In this document: in pieces, positions 1-9,200 of the stretch | Position numbering within the stretch: position 1 is the stretch's first letter | Layout of the letters: every line of letters starts with the position of its first letter | Program-made: the position numbers and the translations under genes | From: an uncultured Lachnospiraceae bacterium | GTDB taxonomy: Bacteria > Bacillota > Clostridia > Lachnospirales > Lachnospiraceae | Assembly (NCBI GenBank): GCA_951801955.1 | Contig: CATOOV010000002.1 | Location: 62,001-126,000 of the forward strand | DNA length: 64,000 nt | Direction of reading: 5' to 3' | The notes under the pieces: generated by a model | Told to the model about the DNA's origin: nothing | Seen by the model: the letters and a program-made list of their open reading frames with translations, nothing else | Database searches by the model: none

Positions 1-1
1 A

Positions 2-820
2 AGGATTGAAAACGGGGTGCAGATGCCAGGAAAAAAGATTTTAGAAGGTTTGCTGCAAAGATTAGGGATTACGGATCAGATTTGTGATATTTACCACAGC
101 CGGGAGGAATTAGAACGGTATGAAATGGAGCAGAATCTGGTTCGGTGCCTAGGGAAAAAACAATTTGCAGAGGCAGAAAGGCTTGCCGACCTTTTGGAAG
201 ACAAAATACAAAAAGTTCAAAATAAAGAATACAGCCGAAAAATGGAAGATCAGTATCTGAAATTTGCCAGAATATTGATTCGAAAACATCAGGGGGAAAG
301 TACCCAGAACATATTAAGACAACTATTGGAAGTGATTCACATGACCATTCCTGATTTTGACGGTGTGCATATTAAGACAAGGCTTTTGACCTACCATGAG
401 ATCAGTATTTTGAACAATATTGGATGCTGTTACCATACGATTGGGAGGAAGTGGGACGCCTTCCAGCTTTTATTAGAATTGAAAGAATATATGGAAAAAT
501 ATCTGTTGAACGGGCAGGAATTGTCGGTGAAGTATCCAATGATCTTACAGAACTTGTCCTCTTGGATGGGACAGGAAGGATATTATGAAGACGCCCTCGA
601 ACTCTGCCAGAAGGGAATCGAGTTCTGCATTGAATATGGAAAAATGCATACCTTTCCAATGCTCTTGTGCAATAAAGCATGTGCACTGGCAGAGCTGGGA
701 CAATATGAGATGTCTAAAGAGATTTTCTATCAGAGTTCTGCCGTATTTCAGGCAATGGGCCAGCAAGAACGTGCGGACCAGGTGAGAAAATATGCCGAGA
801 ATTATGGCATTTCAGAGTAA
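2..820 (+). CDS. XRE-family regulator with TPR-like C-terminal domain (5' end outside window)
   Basis: The reading frame is open to the window edge. Its first visible residues, RIENG, are the typical end of an XRE helix-turn-helix (SRIENG), so the GTG at 17 is probably not the true start and the gene is partial. The remaining ~265 residues are helical and TPR-like (repeated pairs such as LNNIGCCYHTIGR, LCNKACALAELGQYEMS). This architecture resembles the Rgg/PlcR/RRNPP type of peptide-responsive transcription regulators, but no ligand can be read from the sequence. A strong hairpin with a T-run lies just downstream, and a small ORF converges on it from the other strand. The family call is fairly firm; the peptide-sensing role is inference. 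Confidence 0.75.
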   Translation, partial: RIENGVQMPGKKILEGLLQRLGITDQICDIYHSREELERYEMEQNLVRCLGKKQFAEAERLADLLEDKIQKVQNKEYSRKMEDQYLKFARILIRKHQGESTQNILRQLLEVIHMTIPDFDGVHIKTRLLTYHEISILNNIGCCYHTIGRKWDAFQLLLELKEYMEKYLLNGQELSVKYPMILQNLSSWMGQEGYYEDALELCQKGIEFCIEYGKMHTFPMLLCNKACALAELGQYEMSKEIFYQSSAVFQAMGQQERADQVRKYAENYGISE

Positions 821-832
821 ACGATTGTTGTG

Positions 833-979
833 TTAAAAGGTTTCTTCCACATCATCCAGAAAAAAACGGTTGGCTATGTTTTTTTCTGGGTGTGGATTCC
901 ATGTATTAACACGAACACCTAATCTGGAAGATTTACCAGTAAATCTAGAATATGAAACGAATCTTTTTGGTCTTTCCAT
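833..979 (-). CDS. Small 48-aa protein, convergent to the XRE-TPR regulator
   Basis: The minus strand carries ATG at 979 and a stop at 833. The start is preceded by a textbook Shine-Dalgarno, GGAGGTG, at seven bases spacing. The product begins MERPKRFVSYSRF and ends FFLDDVEETF. It has a basic N-terminal half, an acidic C-terminus, no cysteine and no membrane segment or signal peptide. I do not recognise a family. It lies tail-to-tail with the XRE-TPR gene, and its 3' half contains the 12-bp hairpin that probably terminates that gene. It could be a small regulatory protein or a peptide precursor; nothing in the sequence decides this. The SD is the main support. Confidence 0.5.
   Translation of the reverse strand: MERPKRFVSYSRFTGKSSRLGVRVNTWNPHPEKNIANRFFLDDVEETF
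856..889 (+). terminator. Hairpin terminator after the XRE-TPR gene
   Basis: A perfect 12-bp stem (CCAGAAAAAAAC at 856-867, GTTTTTTTCTGG at 878-889) has a 10-base loop. The right arm contains seven T residues. It lies 35 bases after the stop of the XRE-TPR gene. The A/T-run symmetry would let it work on either strand, but on the minus strand it lies inside the small ORF. Confidence 0.65.
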
Positions 980-1474
980 AAATTACCACCTCCCCTCTAC
1001 TCCTAAAATGATAGTGGAAAATAACAATTTTTGCCATGTGATAAGGAACAAAAAAATATTTGCACCAGATCATATGAAACTTGTCATGCGATGCATGACG
1101 TGCGCTTCGCATAAGCACGCTGGCAGCGGTCTTGAACAGATGAAAATGGCTTTTGAATCCTCTGAAAGCAGATATAAGCGCTTGCTTTCGGGGTTTTTTA
1201 TCATATAGGATTTGGGTGTCAAAAGGTAGTTCCAGAAAACCTTCTTGAAAAATTGCATAAAGAAATTGGTCGCGGGAGTGCGTAAAACGCACATTTGTTC
1301 TGGGGGGGGGTAACTGACAATAAATACCAAAAAAAATGCAAACCGTGCCAAGCATATATGTTTGGAGCATATAGTCTGATATAATAAAATGGTACTTACT
1401 GTGAATATTCGTGATCTGAACGGAAGGTTATCGGGTTTGGCTGTTTTAAATACAGATTGGGGGTATGGAAAGAA
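980..1474. other. Spacer of about 500 bases with hairpins, a G9 tract and a repeat fragment
   Basis: I see no convincing gene here on either strand apart from the SD of the small minus-strand ORF at its left end. It holds a fragment at about 1261-1299 resembling the compound repeat at 35.45-35.50 kb: both contain GGTCGCGG followed by a perfect hairpin, here GTGCGT-AAA-ACGCAC. A run of nine G residues lies at 1302-1310. A TATAAT-like box near 1380 could be a promoter for the downstream sensor kinase, but its -35 is poor. Confidence 0.4.
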
Positions 1475-2779
1475 ATGTTAGGCGGTTCTGTGTATATTGC
1501 ATTGATTCGGTTTGTCATAAGCATTGCAGGCGTAATGATATTATTCTTTTTGATGAGTGAACTGAAGTTTGGAAGAAAAAAGTCAATTATTTTGTATAGC
1601 TGTTTTAATATTATATTGCTTATATTTGCCTGCACTTGGTATATGATTGACTGGGAAAGTTGTGTGAAGATGGTGGCTTTTGTGATCTATCTGTCCTTTG
1701 CTGTTTTCTCCATATTTATGAGCAGGGATAAGGTTTTCTTGTCCGTGTATAAGCTTGCGCTGGTATTTTATCTGCTTGCAGTATTCTTAATTACAGGAAT
1801 TGAGGTTGCAATTCTTTTTTTTGACAGGAATGTCTGGGCGGATATTGTCACTAGGATCGTGCTGATTATATTAATGTCTGTGTTTATCGAAAAAAAGATA
1901 AAAAAAGTAATTTTTGGGTTCGCAAATTATGTGGAGACTGAACTTGACCGGTTTAGCATTGTGGTAATGGTTATCAGCATTTTGTTTGGCATAGGGTTTA
2001 TTTTAAATCCAAACAGTCATGACCAGACGCCCTATCGCCTGTATCAAGTTATTATGAACTTTTTTTTGACAGGCGCCCTTCAGATTTTAGTATTCCGCCT
2101 GTATCTGCATATTGGAAAGGAGAAGGAATACCAGAAGGAATATCAGTTGATGGAAATGAATCACCGGTTGTTAGAGCGGAATATGGAGCTTTTAGAAGAG
2201 TCTGCAGAGTCAGGAAGAAGGATCCGCCATGACGCCAGGCACCATAATGTGGTGATCGCTGAGTATGTCCGAAGAGGGCAAAATGAAGAGTTGCTGCAGT
2301 ATTTGAAAGAATATGAGAAGGGGATGGCTGTGGATGTGCCAGAAGCAATATGTGCCAATACAGCCGTCAACAACCTTCTTTCAGCATATACCAGGAATGC
2401 CAAGAAAGAACAGATAAAAGTTACGCTGGATGTGGAATTGGGGAAGGTTCTGCCGATTCCAAATATTGATTTGGTTACAATTTTGGCTAATGCTTATGAA
2501 AATGCCATTTATGGATGTATGGAGGTAAAAAAACAGTCAAAAGGGATGGAGTGTTTTATCCATTTAATGCTTAAGAGAAAAAAGAACAAGTTGGTGATTT
2601 GCTGCAGCAATACCTGCAGAATCGAGACTGAGATTAAAAATGGGTTGCCAAAACCAGAATTTACAGGCGGGGTTGGTGTGTTAAGCATTGTTAAAACGGC
2701 AGAAAAATTTGATGGGGAATACGATTTTAAAAATGATAACGGCGTATTTGTCTTTCGGTTGATTATGAATATCCCCTAG
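1475..2779 (+). CDS. AgrC-like sensor histidine kinase (GHKL ATPase domain)
   Basis: About 190 N-terminal residues form roughly six hydrophobic membrane segments, followed by a short coiled coil and a cytoplasmic HPK10-type kinase. The phosphoacceptor region reads RIRHDARHHN, an N-box follows (ILANAYENAIYG), and the C-terminus has the glycine box GGVGVLSI. This matches the AgrC/ComD group that senses extracellular, often cyclic, peptides. I chose ATG 1475; an in-frame TTG at 1457 is possible, but neither has a strong SD. The LytTR regulator follows after ~110 bases that contain a CCCTGC/GCAGGG hairpin at 2827-2847. No agrB or agrD is visible nearby, so the signal is unknown. Confidence 0.85.
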   Translation: MLGGSVYIALIRFVISIAGVMILFFLMSELKFGRKKSIILYSCFNIILLIFACTWYMIDWESCVKMVAFVIYLSFAVFSIFMSRDKVFLSVYKLALVFYLLAVFLITGIEVAILFFDRNVWADIVTRIVLIILMSVFIEKKIKKVIFGFANYVETELDRFSIVVMVISILFGIGFILNPNSHDQTPYRLYQVIMNFFLTGALQILVFRLYLHIGKEKEYQKEYQLMEMNHRLLERNMELLEESAESGRRIRHDARHHNVVIAEYVRRGQNEELLQYLKEYEKGMAVDVPEAICANTAVNNLLSAYTRNAKKEQIKVTLDVELGKVLPIPNIDLVTILANAYENAIYGCMEVKKQSKGMECFIHLMLKRKKNKLVICCSNTCRIETEIKNGLPKPEFTGGVGVLSIVKTAEKFDGEYDFKNDNGVFVFRLIMNIP

Positions 2780-2887
2780 ATTTTTCTCATACGCCGATGG
2801 GATTGGGCTTCCATATTTGATCTGTGCCCTGCTTTTACTTTGCAGGGGGAAAAACAATAAAGCCATAAAGAGAGAAAGAGGTGCAGT

Positions 2888-3616
2888 ATGTATCTGATCG
2901 CACTCTGTGATGATGAGACGGCAGAATTGAATAAAACAGAAGAAATGCTCAATGGCTATAAAAAAAGGCATCCTCAGATAGAGCTTTTCATAGAATGCTT
3001 TGAAGATGCAGATGAATTACTCTATATGGTCAGGGAAGAAAATTATATGCCAGATTTGATGTTGATGGATATTTATATGCCAGAAAAGCTGGGGATTGAA
3101 GTTGCAAAAGAACTGCGTGACATGGGAAATAACAGTATCATTGTGTTTCTTACCACATCCAGGGAACATGCGCTTCAGGCTTTTGGTGTGGACGCAGCAC
3201 AGTATTTGGTAAAACCTGTGTCAGAAGAACGGTTATTTCCAGTCCTGGATAAATTTTTTGCCAGCGCGGCAGAGGAACGCAAAAAATATCTTGTTCTGCG
3301 TGTCAATGGAAGGATCCAGCGGGTGGCAGTGAGTGATATTATATATTGTGAGGCACAGGGAAAAAACCAATGCCTGTATCTTGAAGACGGCACACAATGC
3401 CTGCTGCGCATGACTATGACAGAGATTTATGAGATGCTCTCTGCGTACCAGGAGTTTGTAAGGGTTGGGGTTGCCTTTATCTTAAATATGGACCATATTG
3501 ACAACCTGAACGCCAAAGATATCTGTTTAAGCACCGGAAAGAAAATTTATCTGCCGAGGGGGGCATACAAAACGTTAAAGGAACAGTATTTTCAATATTA
3601 CTGTGGGGAGGAGTGA
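2888..3616 (+). CDS. LytTR-family response regulator (AgrA-like)
   Basis: The receiver domain (residues 1-~125) carries the acidic pair CDDE, the phosphoacceptor in LMLMDIYMP, the switch threonine in LTTSREHALQAF and the lysine in YLVKPV. The LytTR DNA-binding domain follows (~135-240), with EAQGKNQCLYLEDG and the conserved NMDHI motif. It is the likely partner of the kinase just upstream. LytTR proteins bind paired direct repeats; I could not identify such a site with confidence in this window. Its length (242 aa) is normal for the family. Confidence 0.88.
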   Translation: MYLIALCDDETAELNKTEEMLNGYKKRHPQIELFIECFEDADELLYMVREENYMPDLMLMDIYMPEKLGIEVAKELRDMGNNSIIVFLTTSREHALQAFGVDAAQYLVKPVSEERLFPVLDKFFASAAEERKKYLVLRVNGRIQRVAVSDIIYCEAQGKNQCLYLEDGTQCLLRMTMTEIYEMLSAYQEFVRVGVAFILNMDHIDNLNAKDICLSTGKKIYLPRGAYKTLKEQYFQYYCGEE

Positions 3617-3765
3617 GAAGTGTAAGTGGATATTATGTTATGTGGGATTTTTATTATTATAAAAGGAGGGAAAAATTAGTTGAAGGAAATATTATGAAGT
3701 GTTAAGATTTTTATAAACCATACCATGTATTTAAGTGAATAGAAAATTAAATTTGGAGGAGAGAG

Positions 3766-5424
3766 ATGGATATAAATGATTATGAAACAGGAAAGTTAAA
3801 CAATGATGTGCAACAATATGATGATCTTGACGATTTTAAAAGGGATATACTGAATCATCTACGTACTGAAAAAGAAAGCTGGAAGGAAAAAATTAATCAT
3901 ATTATTAATTCAAATGGATATACAAAAGTAGCATTTGCGGAACTTTGTGAAGTGAGTCGAATTTCCGTAGGAAAATGGTGTAAAGGTTCTATTCCCAAAA
4001 GTAGGGAAATGTTTATAAAAATTGGATTTGCAGCACACTATAACTTAGATCAAATGAATAAGTTTTTAATGAGATATGGAAAATATACAGCCCTGTATGC
4101 AAAGTCTTTGGAAGATAGCGTATATATCTTTGTGTTAAATTCTAATCATATTCCCCATAATTATAATGTATGCAAAAAGATTTTGGAAAAAATACATTTT
4201 AAGATGCAGGGACAGGAAATAATAGGGGGCTCCTGTTATGATACTTCTGATCTTTTGGAAGAAATATTAAATTTATCAGAAGAATCGGAACTAGTGGAAT
4301 TTATTCAAAATAATAGCGAGGCTTATAAAGAACCTTATAGAAAGTTTTATGCATATGTAGAAGACTTTCTAATAGCAAATTGTATAGGTTTTAAAAGTGG
4401 TGAAGTATTTAATAACTGTTTGGCGCCAAAAGGTAACTGGTCTTCTTCACTCCGTAAATGCGTATATGCAATACGAAAAAAGCAATGGTTTCCAATGCGG
4501 AGAAAAGTAATTTCTTTAGGTTTGCATTTGAATATGAATTTGAAACAGATTAATGATATGCTTCAATTAGCACAAATGGAAACTTTATGTGCAAAAAATC
4601 CGGTGGAGCTTGCAATTATATATGCCTTGGTGGATGCGGACTTGAATAATGTAATTTCTTGTGATGGAACTAATGAATTATGTATCTATATAAAAGAAAT
4701 TCTTTCGGAATTAGAAATAGATGATACAGAAGATTTTCTTTCGGAATTAGAAATAGATGATACAGAAGATTTAGCAGTTGGTGGACCAATTTTGGTATTG
4801 CTTGAAATGGAAACAGTCAAGAGTTTTTCCTTAAATTCCCAGACACAATGGACAATTGGAAGAAGTTGTCCAGAGAACTTCCCAGACATTCCATTACAAT
4901 CACCCATTGCAGGAAGAAATCAAGGTCAATTTCAGCGTATCGAAGGGCAGTGGTTTTATGTGGATGGCAAAAGCCGTAATGGTACATTTTATAATGGACA
5001 AAAAATAGTGACTGGATTAAATGGTAAGCTTCAATCAGTAGCATTGAGTAATGGAGATATACTCCGTGTGGACAATAGTAATCTTACTACACCAGATCCC
5101 AGAGGTGTCTGGATGTTATTTACTGAAGATTATATCAACGGGGAGTGGGTAATGTATTCACTTGAAAAAAACACTACAATTATTGGACGAGATCCCGAAA
5201 GGTGTCAAATTGTACAGCCACTTCCTTATATTTCATCCCAACATGTGAAAATTACATATTTGAATGGAAATTACTATATTTCAGACTGTAATAGTAAATC
5301 AGGAACTTGGCTGAATGGGGAAAGGGTGGAAGGCTCTAAAATACTCCAGGAAAAAGACAAGATTTCATTGTGTGATTGCTTTTTTATTTTTACAGGGAAC
5401 AGTCTTCTTTATCATAAACAATAG
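3766..5424 (+). CDS. HTH protein with two C-terminal FHA domains
   Basis: Residues ~40-100 hold an XRE-like helix-turn-helix (FAELCEVSRISVGKWCKG). A helical middle region of unknown function runs to ~310. Two forkhead-associated domains follow at ~362-430 (TIGRS, KSRNGTFYNGQ) and ~472-545 (IIGRD, SSQHVKI, KSGTWLNGE). FHA domains bind phosphothreonine peptides, so this is the likely reader of the Ser/Thr kinase 5 kb downstream. A 12-residue unit with the acidic threonine motif DDTED is duplicated immediately before FHA1. FHA1 has GRNQG where the usual phospho-contact motif would be (S)RxH, so it may bind weakly. The start ATG has GGAGGAG upstream. The gene is AT-rich compared with the spo and his regions. 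Confidence 0.85.
   Translation: MDINDYETGKLNNDVQQYDDLDDFKRDILNHLRTEKESWKEKINHIINSNGYTKVAFAELCEVSRISVGKWCKGSIPKSREMFIKIGFAAHYNLDQMNKFLMRYGKYTALYAKSLEDSVYIFVLNSNHIPHNYNVCKKILEKIHFKMQGQEIIGGSCYDTSDLLEEILNLSEESELVEFIQNNSEAYKEPYRKFYAYVEDFLIANCIGFKSGEVFNNCLAPKGNWSSSLRKCVYAIRKKQWFPMRRKVISLGLHLNMNLKQINDMLQLAQMETLCAKNPVELAIIYALVDADLNNVISCDGTNELCIYIKEILSELEIDDTEDFLSELEIDDTEDLAVGGPILVLLEMETVKSFSLNSQTQWTIGRSCPENFPDIPLQSPIAGRNQGQFQRIEGQWFYVDGKSRNGTFYNGQKIVTGLNGKLQSVALSNGDILRVDNSNLTTPDPRGVWMLFTEDYINGEWVMYSLEKNTTIIGRDPERCQIVQPLPYISSQHVKITYLNGNYYISDCNSKSGTWLNGERVEGSKILQEKDKISLCDCFFIFTGNSLLYHKQ
4702..4773 (+). repeat. 36-bp in-frame tandem duplication in the FHA gene
   Basis: Two adjacent 36-bp units differ at a single base. 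Each encodes LSELEIDDTED plus F or L. The near-identity points to a recent duplication. Confidence 0.9.
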
Positions 5425-5860
5425 AAAGGTATTACATTATCCAAATGAAAAAAGGGGTATTTTAAAAATTAGATATACAAGGTAGCTAAAAGTAATTCAG
5501 CTACCTGGATTACAGGGGAGTAAGAAACATTTTAATAAAAATTATAAGTGTGTGAAGTTGCAGGAAGCCTATAAATTAGACTTCCTGTTTTGCGTACATG
5601 GAGAATGTGATAACTATAGGTGCAAATAGAAAAAATAATATTTATTATAATATATCTAGAAATTGAGAACACTAGATTAATTTACATGATAAAAAAATAA
5701 ACAGAAACCTATTATGCGTTGTCAAGATAATTTAAGTTATATTCGTCGATATTAGTTATTACTCATTAGAGTGACTACCAATAATTAATTATTTTATTCT
5801 TTCTATAGTGTAAAGTCAATTTTTTAATATTTTAAATAATGGGAAATAGGAGGGCAAAAG
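5425..5860. other. AT-rich intergenic region with two hairpins
   Basis: This 436-base gap has no convincing ORF. It contains an 8-bp perfect hairpin at 5480-5506 (AGGTAGCT/AGCTACCT) and a terminator hairpin at 5561-5592. The last ~200 bases are very AT-rich and presumably hold the promoter of the 81-aa gene, but I cannot pick a clear -35/-10 pair. Confidence 0.5.
5561..5592 (+). terminator. Rho-independent terminator after the FHA gene
   Basis: CAGGAAG and CTTCCTG form a 7-bp stem around a 13-base loop, followed directly by TTTT. It is about 140 bases downstream of the FHA gene stop. Confidence 0.6.
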
Positions 5861-6106
5861 ATGAAGAACAAAGTTACAGTTATGAAAGGCGAAAGATCAA
5901 GACTGCATTTTTATCTGCAGTCTGAAAAAGGGAAGTATTATTTGTTTTCACAGTCATATACCAATGGGGTCTATGAATTTTTCAAGTCAGGGAGATCCGA
6001 AAGGGAGGTGCGCAATTATCGTAAATGGAATCGTAATCCCAAACTTGACAAAACCATTGAGAAGATCCCCATGTATATAAAATACATAGTCTGGGAGGTG
6101 GTTTAA
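5861..6106 (+). CDS. Conserved-looking small protein of unknown function (81 aa)
   Basis: The ATG is preceded by a strong SD (AGGAGGG). The product starts MKNKVTVMKGERSRLHF and is basic and aromatic-rich, with no signal peptide or membrane helix. I do not recognise a family. Its repeated short hydrophobic/aromatic strands (FYLQSEKGKYYLFSQ) suggest a small beta-rich cytosolic domain. It sits between the FHA gene and the large secreted protein, 116 bases before the latter, so the two may be co-transcribed. Confidence 0.65.
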   Translation: MKNKVTVMKGERSRLHFYLQSEKGKYYLFSQSYTNGVYEFFKSGRSEREVRNYRKWNRNPKLDKTIEKIPMYIKYIVWEVV

Positions 6107-6222
6107 CAAAAGGGAATTTTTATTTTTTTACCGTTTCGAATGATGCCATATTATAGTAGCCAAAAATTTTGGGAAGGAGTCTAAATCGTTTCTTTTCCAA
6201 GCAAAAGAAAGGGTGGTATAGG

Positions 6223-9200
6223 ATGAAAAATAAAAAACAGCATCCAAATGGATATAGAAAAATTTCAATATGGAAAAACTTTTGGATTTTATTGGTGGTT
6301 ATGCTTTTATTTACAACGTTTTTAGGTGGAAGGATAAATGTAAAGGCAGCTGCTAAGACGTTCACATCCTCGGAGGTTGCAGATTATTTTAACAAGCAGG
6401 TAGGAAAAAGTTACCCTTCTGGAATGTGTTTAAAATTTGTGGCAGATTCCTTTGGAAATTTGGGAGCTGATAGAAGCAGTACTTGTTGTGCATACAAATA
6501 TGGGAGTAGCCATATTACTTCTAAAAATATAGATAATATTCCAGTTGGGGCGGATGTTTTTTTCGGGGCATGCGGAGGAGGACCTTGTAAAACGTGCAAA
6601 TCCAGTTATTATGGACATATAGGGGTTTATGTAGGAGATGGATATTTTGTACATGCGACAGGAGGGAAAGTCCAAAAAACATCCTTAAAAGGTACCAATT
6701 GGAAAAATAAATACCGTGGATGGGGATATCATGGAAACGTAAATATTTCCCAATCTACATCTGGTAATAATAAACCAGAATCGGGTCAACAGCCTATTCT
6801 CTCTTGTCTTGATTTTCCAGAAGATGGAAGGGCTTATAGCGAAACAGACAAGATAGTTATTCAAGGGTGGTTTATAACGCCAGATGGGGTTGCGTGTGTA
6901 AATGCAGGCAAAGCCGAGGGTTCTGATTTAGTGCAGTGCAGTATGTATTCCAGACCGGATGTGTCTAACTTATACCCTGGTTATCCTACAGGCAGCGAGG
7001 GGTTTCGGGTGGAAGCCACGCCGGCGCAATTGCAACTAACCCCTGGCAGCAATACAATCGTTATTAGGGGATATTCGAAAAATGGACAAGTTGTTGAGAT
7101 AGGGAAACGGACAATCAATTATGAACCAAATTTTTTCCATATAGATACGCCTGCCAAGGATCTCAACAGCATTTCAACAACATCGGATATATATGGCTGG
7201 GTCATTTCAAAAAAAGGGATCTCCAAACTTGTTATTGTGCTCAATGATGTGGAATACGAAATAACAAACCGGTTCCAGCGTCCCGACGTCGCCCAATACC
7301 ATCCGGGATATGATGTTTCCAAGGCAGGATTTTCTTACCAGATAGATCCCACCAAGTTCCGTAACGGCATGAACAGCCTGAAAGTCAGAGCTTACACCTC
7401 ATCCAAAGATTATTTTGAAATATACAATGGGATGTTTGAAGGGATCAAGATGTGGGAGGGGTATTTTGACTCCGATTATTATTACGCCCGATATAAGGAC
7501 AGTGACGTGGACGTAAGGAATATTGGTCAAAACGAGGAGAAACTGAAATACCATTATTACACGGCTGGGATTGAAAAAGGGTACAGCCCCTGTATTTCCT
7601 TTGATGCAAAATACTATAAAGAAAATAATGGGGATCTTCGTGACAAGAGTTATAAATTTGTATATGAACATTTTGTAAGGTTTGTCTTGGGGAATGGTGA
7701 AATACGCCCGTTAAGCCCGTGGCTGCATTTGGGATTTTACCGCGACCATTATAGGGACGAGCTTGGTTCGATGGATTCTAAAACGCTGGTGACCCACCAT
7801 AAGGTGTATGGTTCGCGGGAAGGGCGGCTGGGAGCGCCCACACAGGAAGCAGAGGCGTTTTGTAAGTTGTATAATCCCATTCGATATGCAGGCTGTAAAG
7901 GGAATGAGGATGTGAGGAATGCATTTGGTGATGGTTCTACAAATGAGAGCAGGGATTTGCTTTGGTTCCATTTTTGGTATTATGTGCTGGGAGGAAGCGA
8001 TGAACATCAGGCATCAGACGAGTTTTGTTTCAATTATGTGAAGAAAACCTATAACTTAAAAACCAATATGGATGCGTTCTGGTGGTATATGGATACAGGG
8101 TATTCCCAGAAGTTAGATACTGTACAAAAAACAGAGGTATCGCATGTCCATACGCTGGAAAAGACTGAGGCACAGCCTGCGTCCTGCGTCAAATCTGGAA
8201 ATAGGGAGTATTGGACCTGTACAAATACAGATTGTAATAAGGTCTATGCCGATGCCGATGCGGTCATTGATGCAACTGTAGAAATGATGTCAATACCTAA
8301 AACGGAACATACCTGGGATGAAGGGATTGTAACAAAGGAACCATTGGGGATGAAAACAGGCATTAAGACTTATACCTGTTCAGAATGCGGCAAGATTCGG
8401 ACAGAGGAAATTGCTGCAACAGGGAAACATATGTTGGTCAAGGTAGAGGAACAGCCAGCAGGATGTATCGAAAATGGAACTAGGGAGCACTGGCGCTGTA
8501 CAGACTGTGGCATATTGTTTGCGGATAAAGATGCAAGTACAGAAACCACAGTAGAAGAATTGGAAATCTCCTGTACAGGGCATGTCTGGGACGAAGGCGA
8601 GGTGTCGATGGAACCTGCTGCCGATCAGGCAGGTATGAAAGTATATACCTGTACCGTGTGCGGGTCTTCCAGGTTGGAAGAAGTGTCTCTTCCAGGGGAA
8701 ACACATAAGCTGTCTAAGGTGGAAAAAAAGGCGGCTAATTGTACAAATCCAGGACACGAAGCGTACTGGATTTGTACGGATTGCGGCAAGGTATTTGAAG
8801 ATGCGGAGGGCAAAAAAGAAACAAGCACCGGAGCCATGGAGATCCCAAAGACAGCACATGCCTGGGATGGAGGCAAAGTGATTAAGGAACCATCTATCAG
8901 CACCCTATATACTTGTATACAATGTGGAACAACAAAAAAACAAGAAATACCTCCTTCTGGAGGAGGACATATACTGTCCAAGGTGGCTGCCAAAAAAGAA
9001 AGCTGTTTGGAAAACGGGAACAAGGAGCACTGGAGCTGCACGGACTGCGGTATGTTGTTTGCGGATAAAGATGCAAGGACAGAAACCACGGCGGAAGCTG
9101 TTACAATTCCGCAAAAGCCACACAATTGGGATAAGGGCGAGGTACTAAAAGAGCCGACATCAACAGAGAAGGGGATAAAAATTCTTCGGTGTACAATCTG

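Noticed and set aside
870-1370. Overlapping ORFs of 93-141 codons on both strands in the spacer before the sensor kinase
   Set aside because: None has an SD or a plausible protein composition. They run through hairpins and the repeat fragment, and part of one matches the translated repeat at 35.4 kb, which is non-coding there too.
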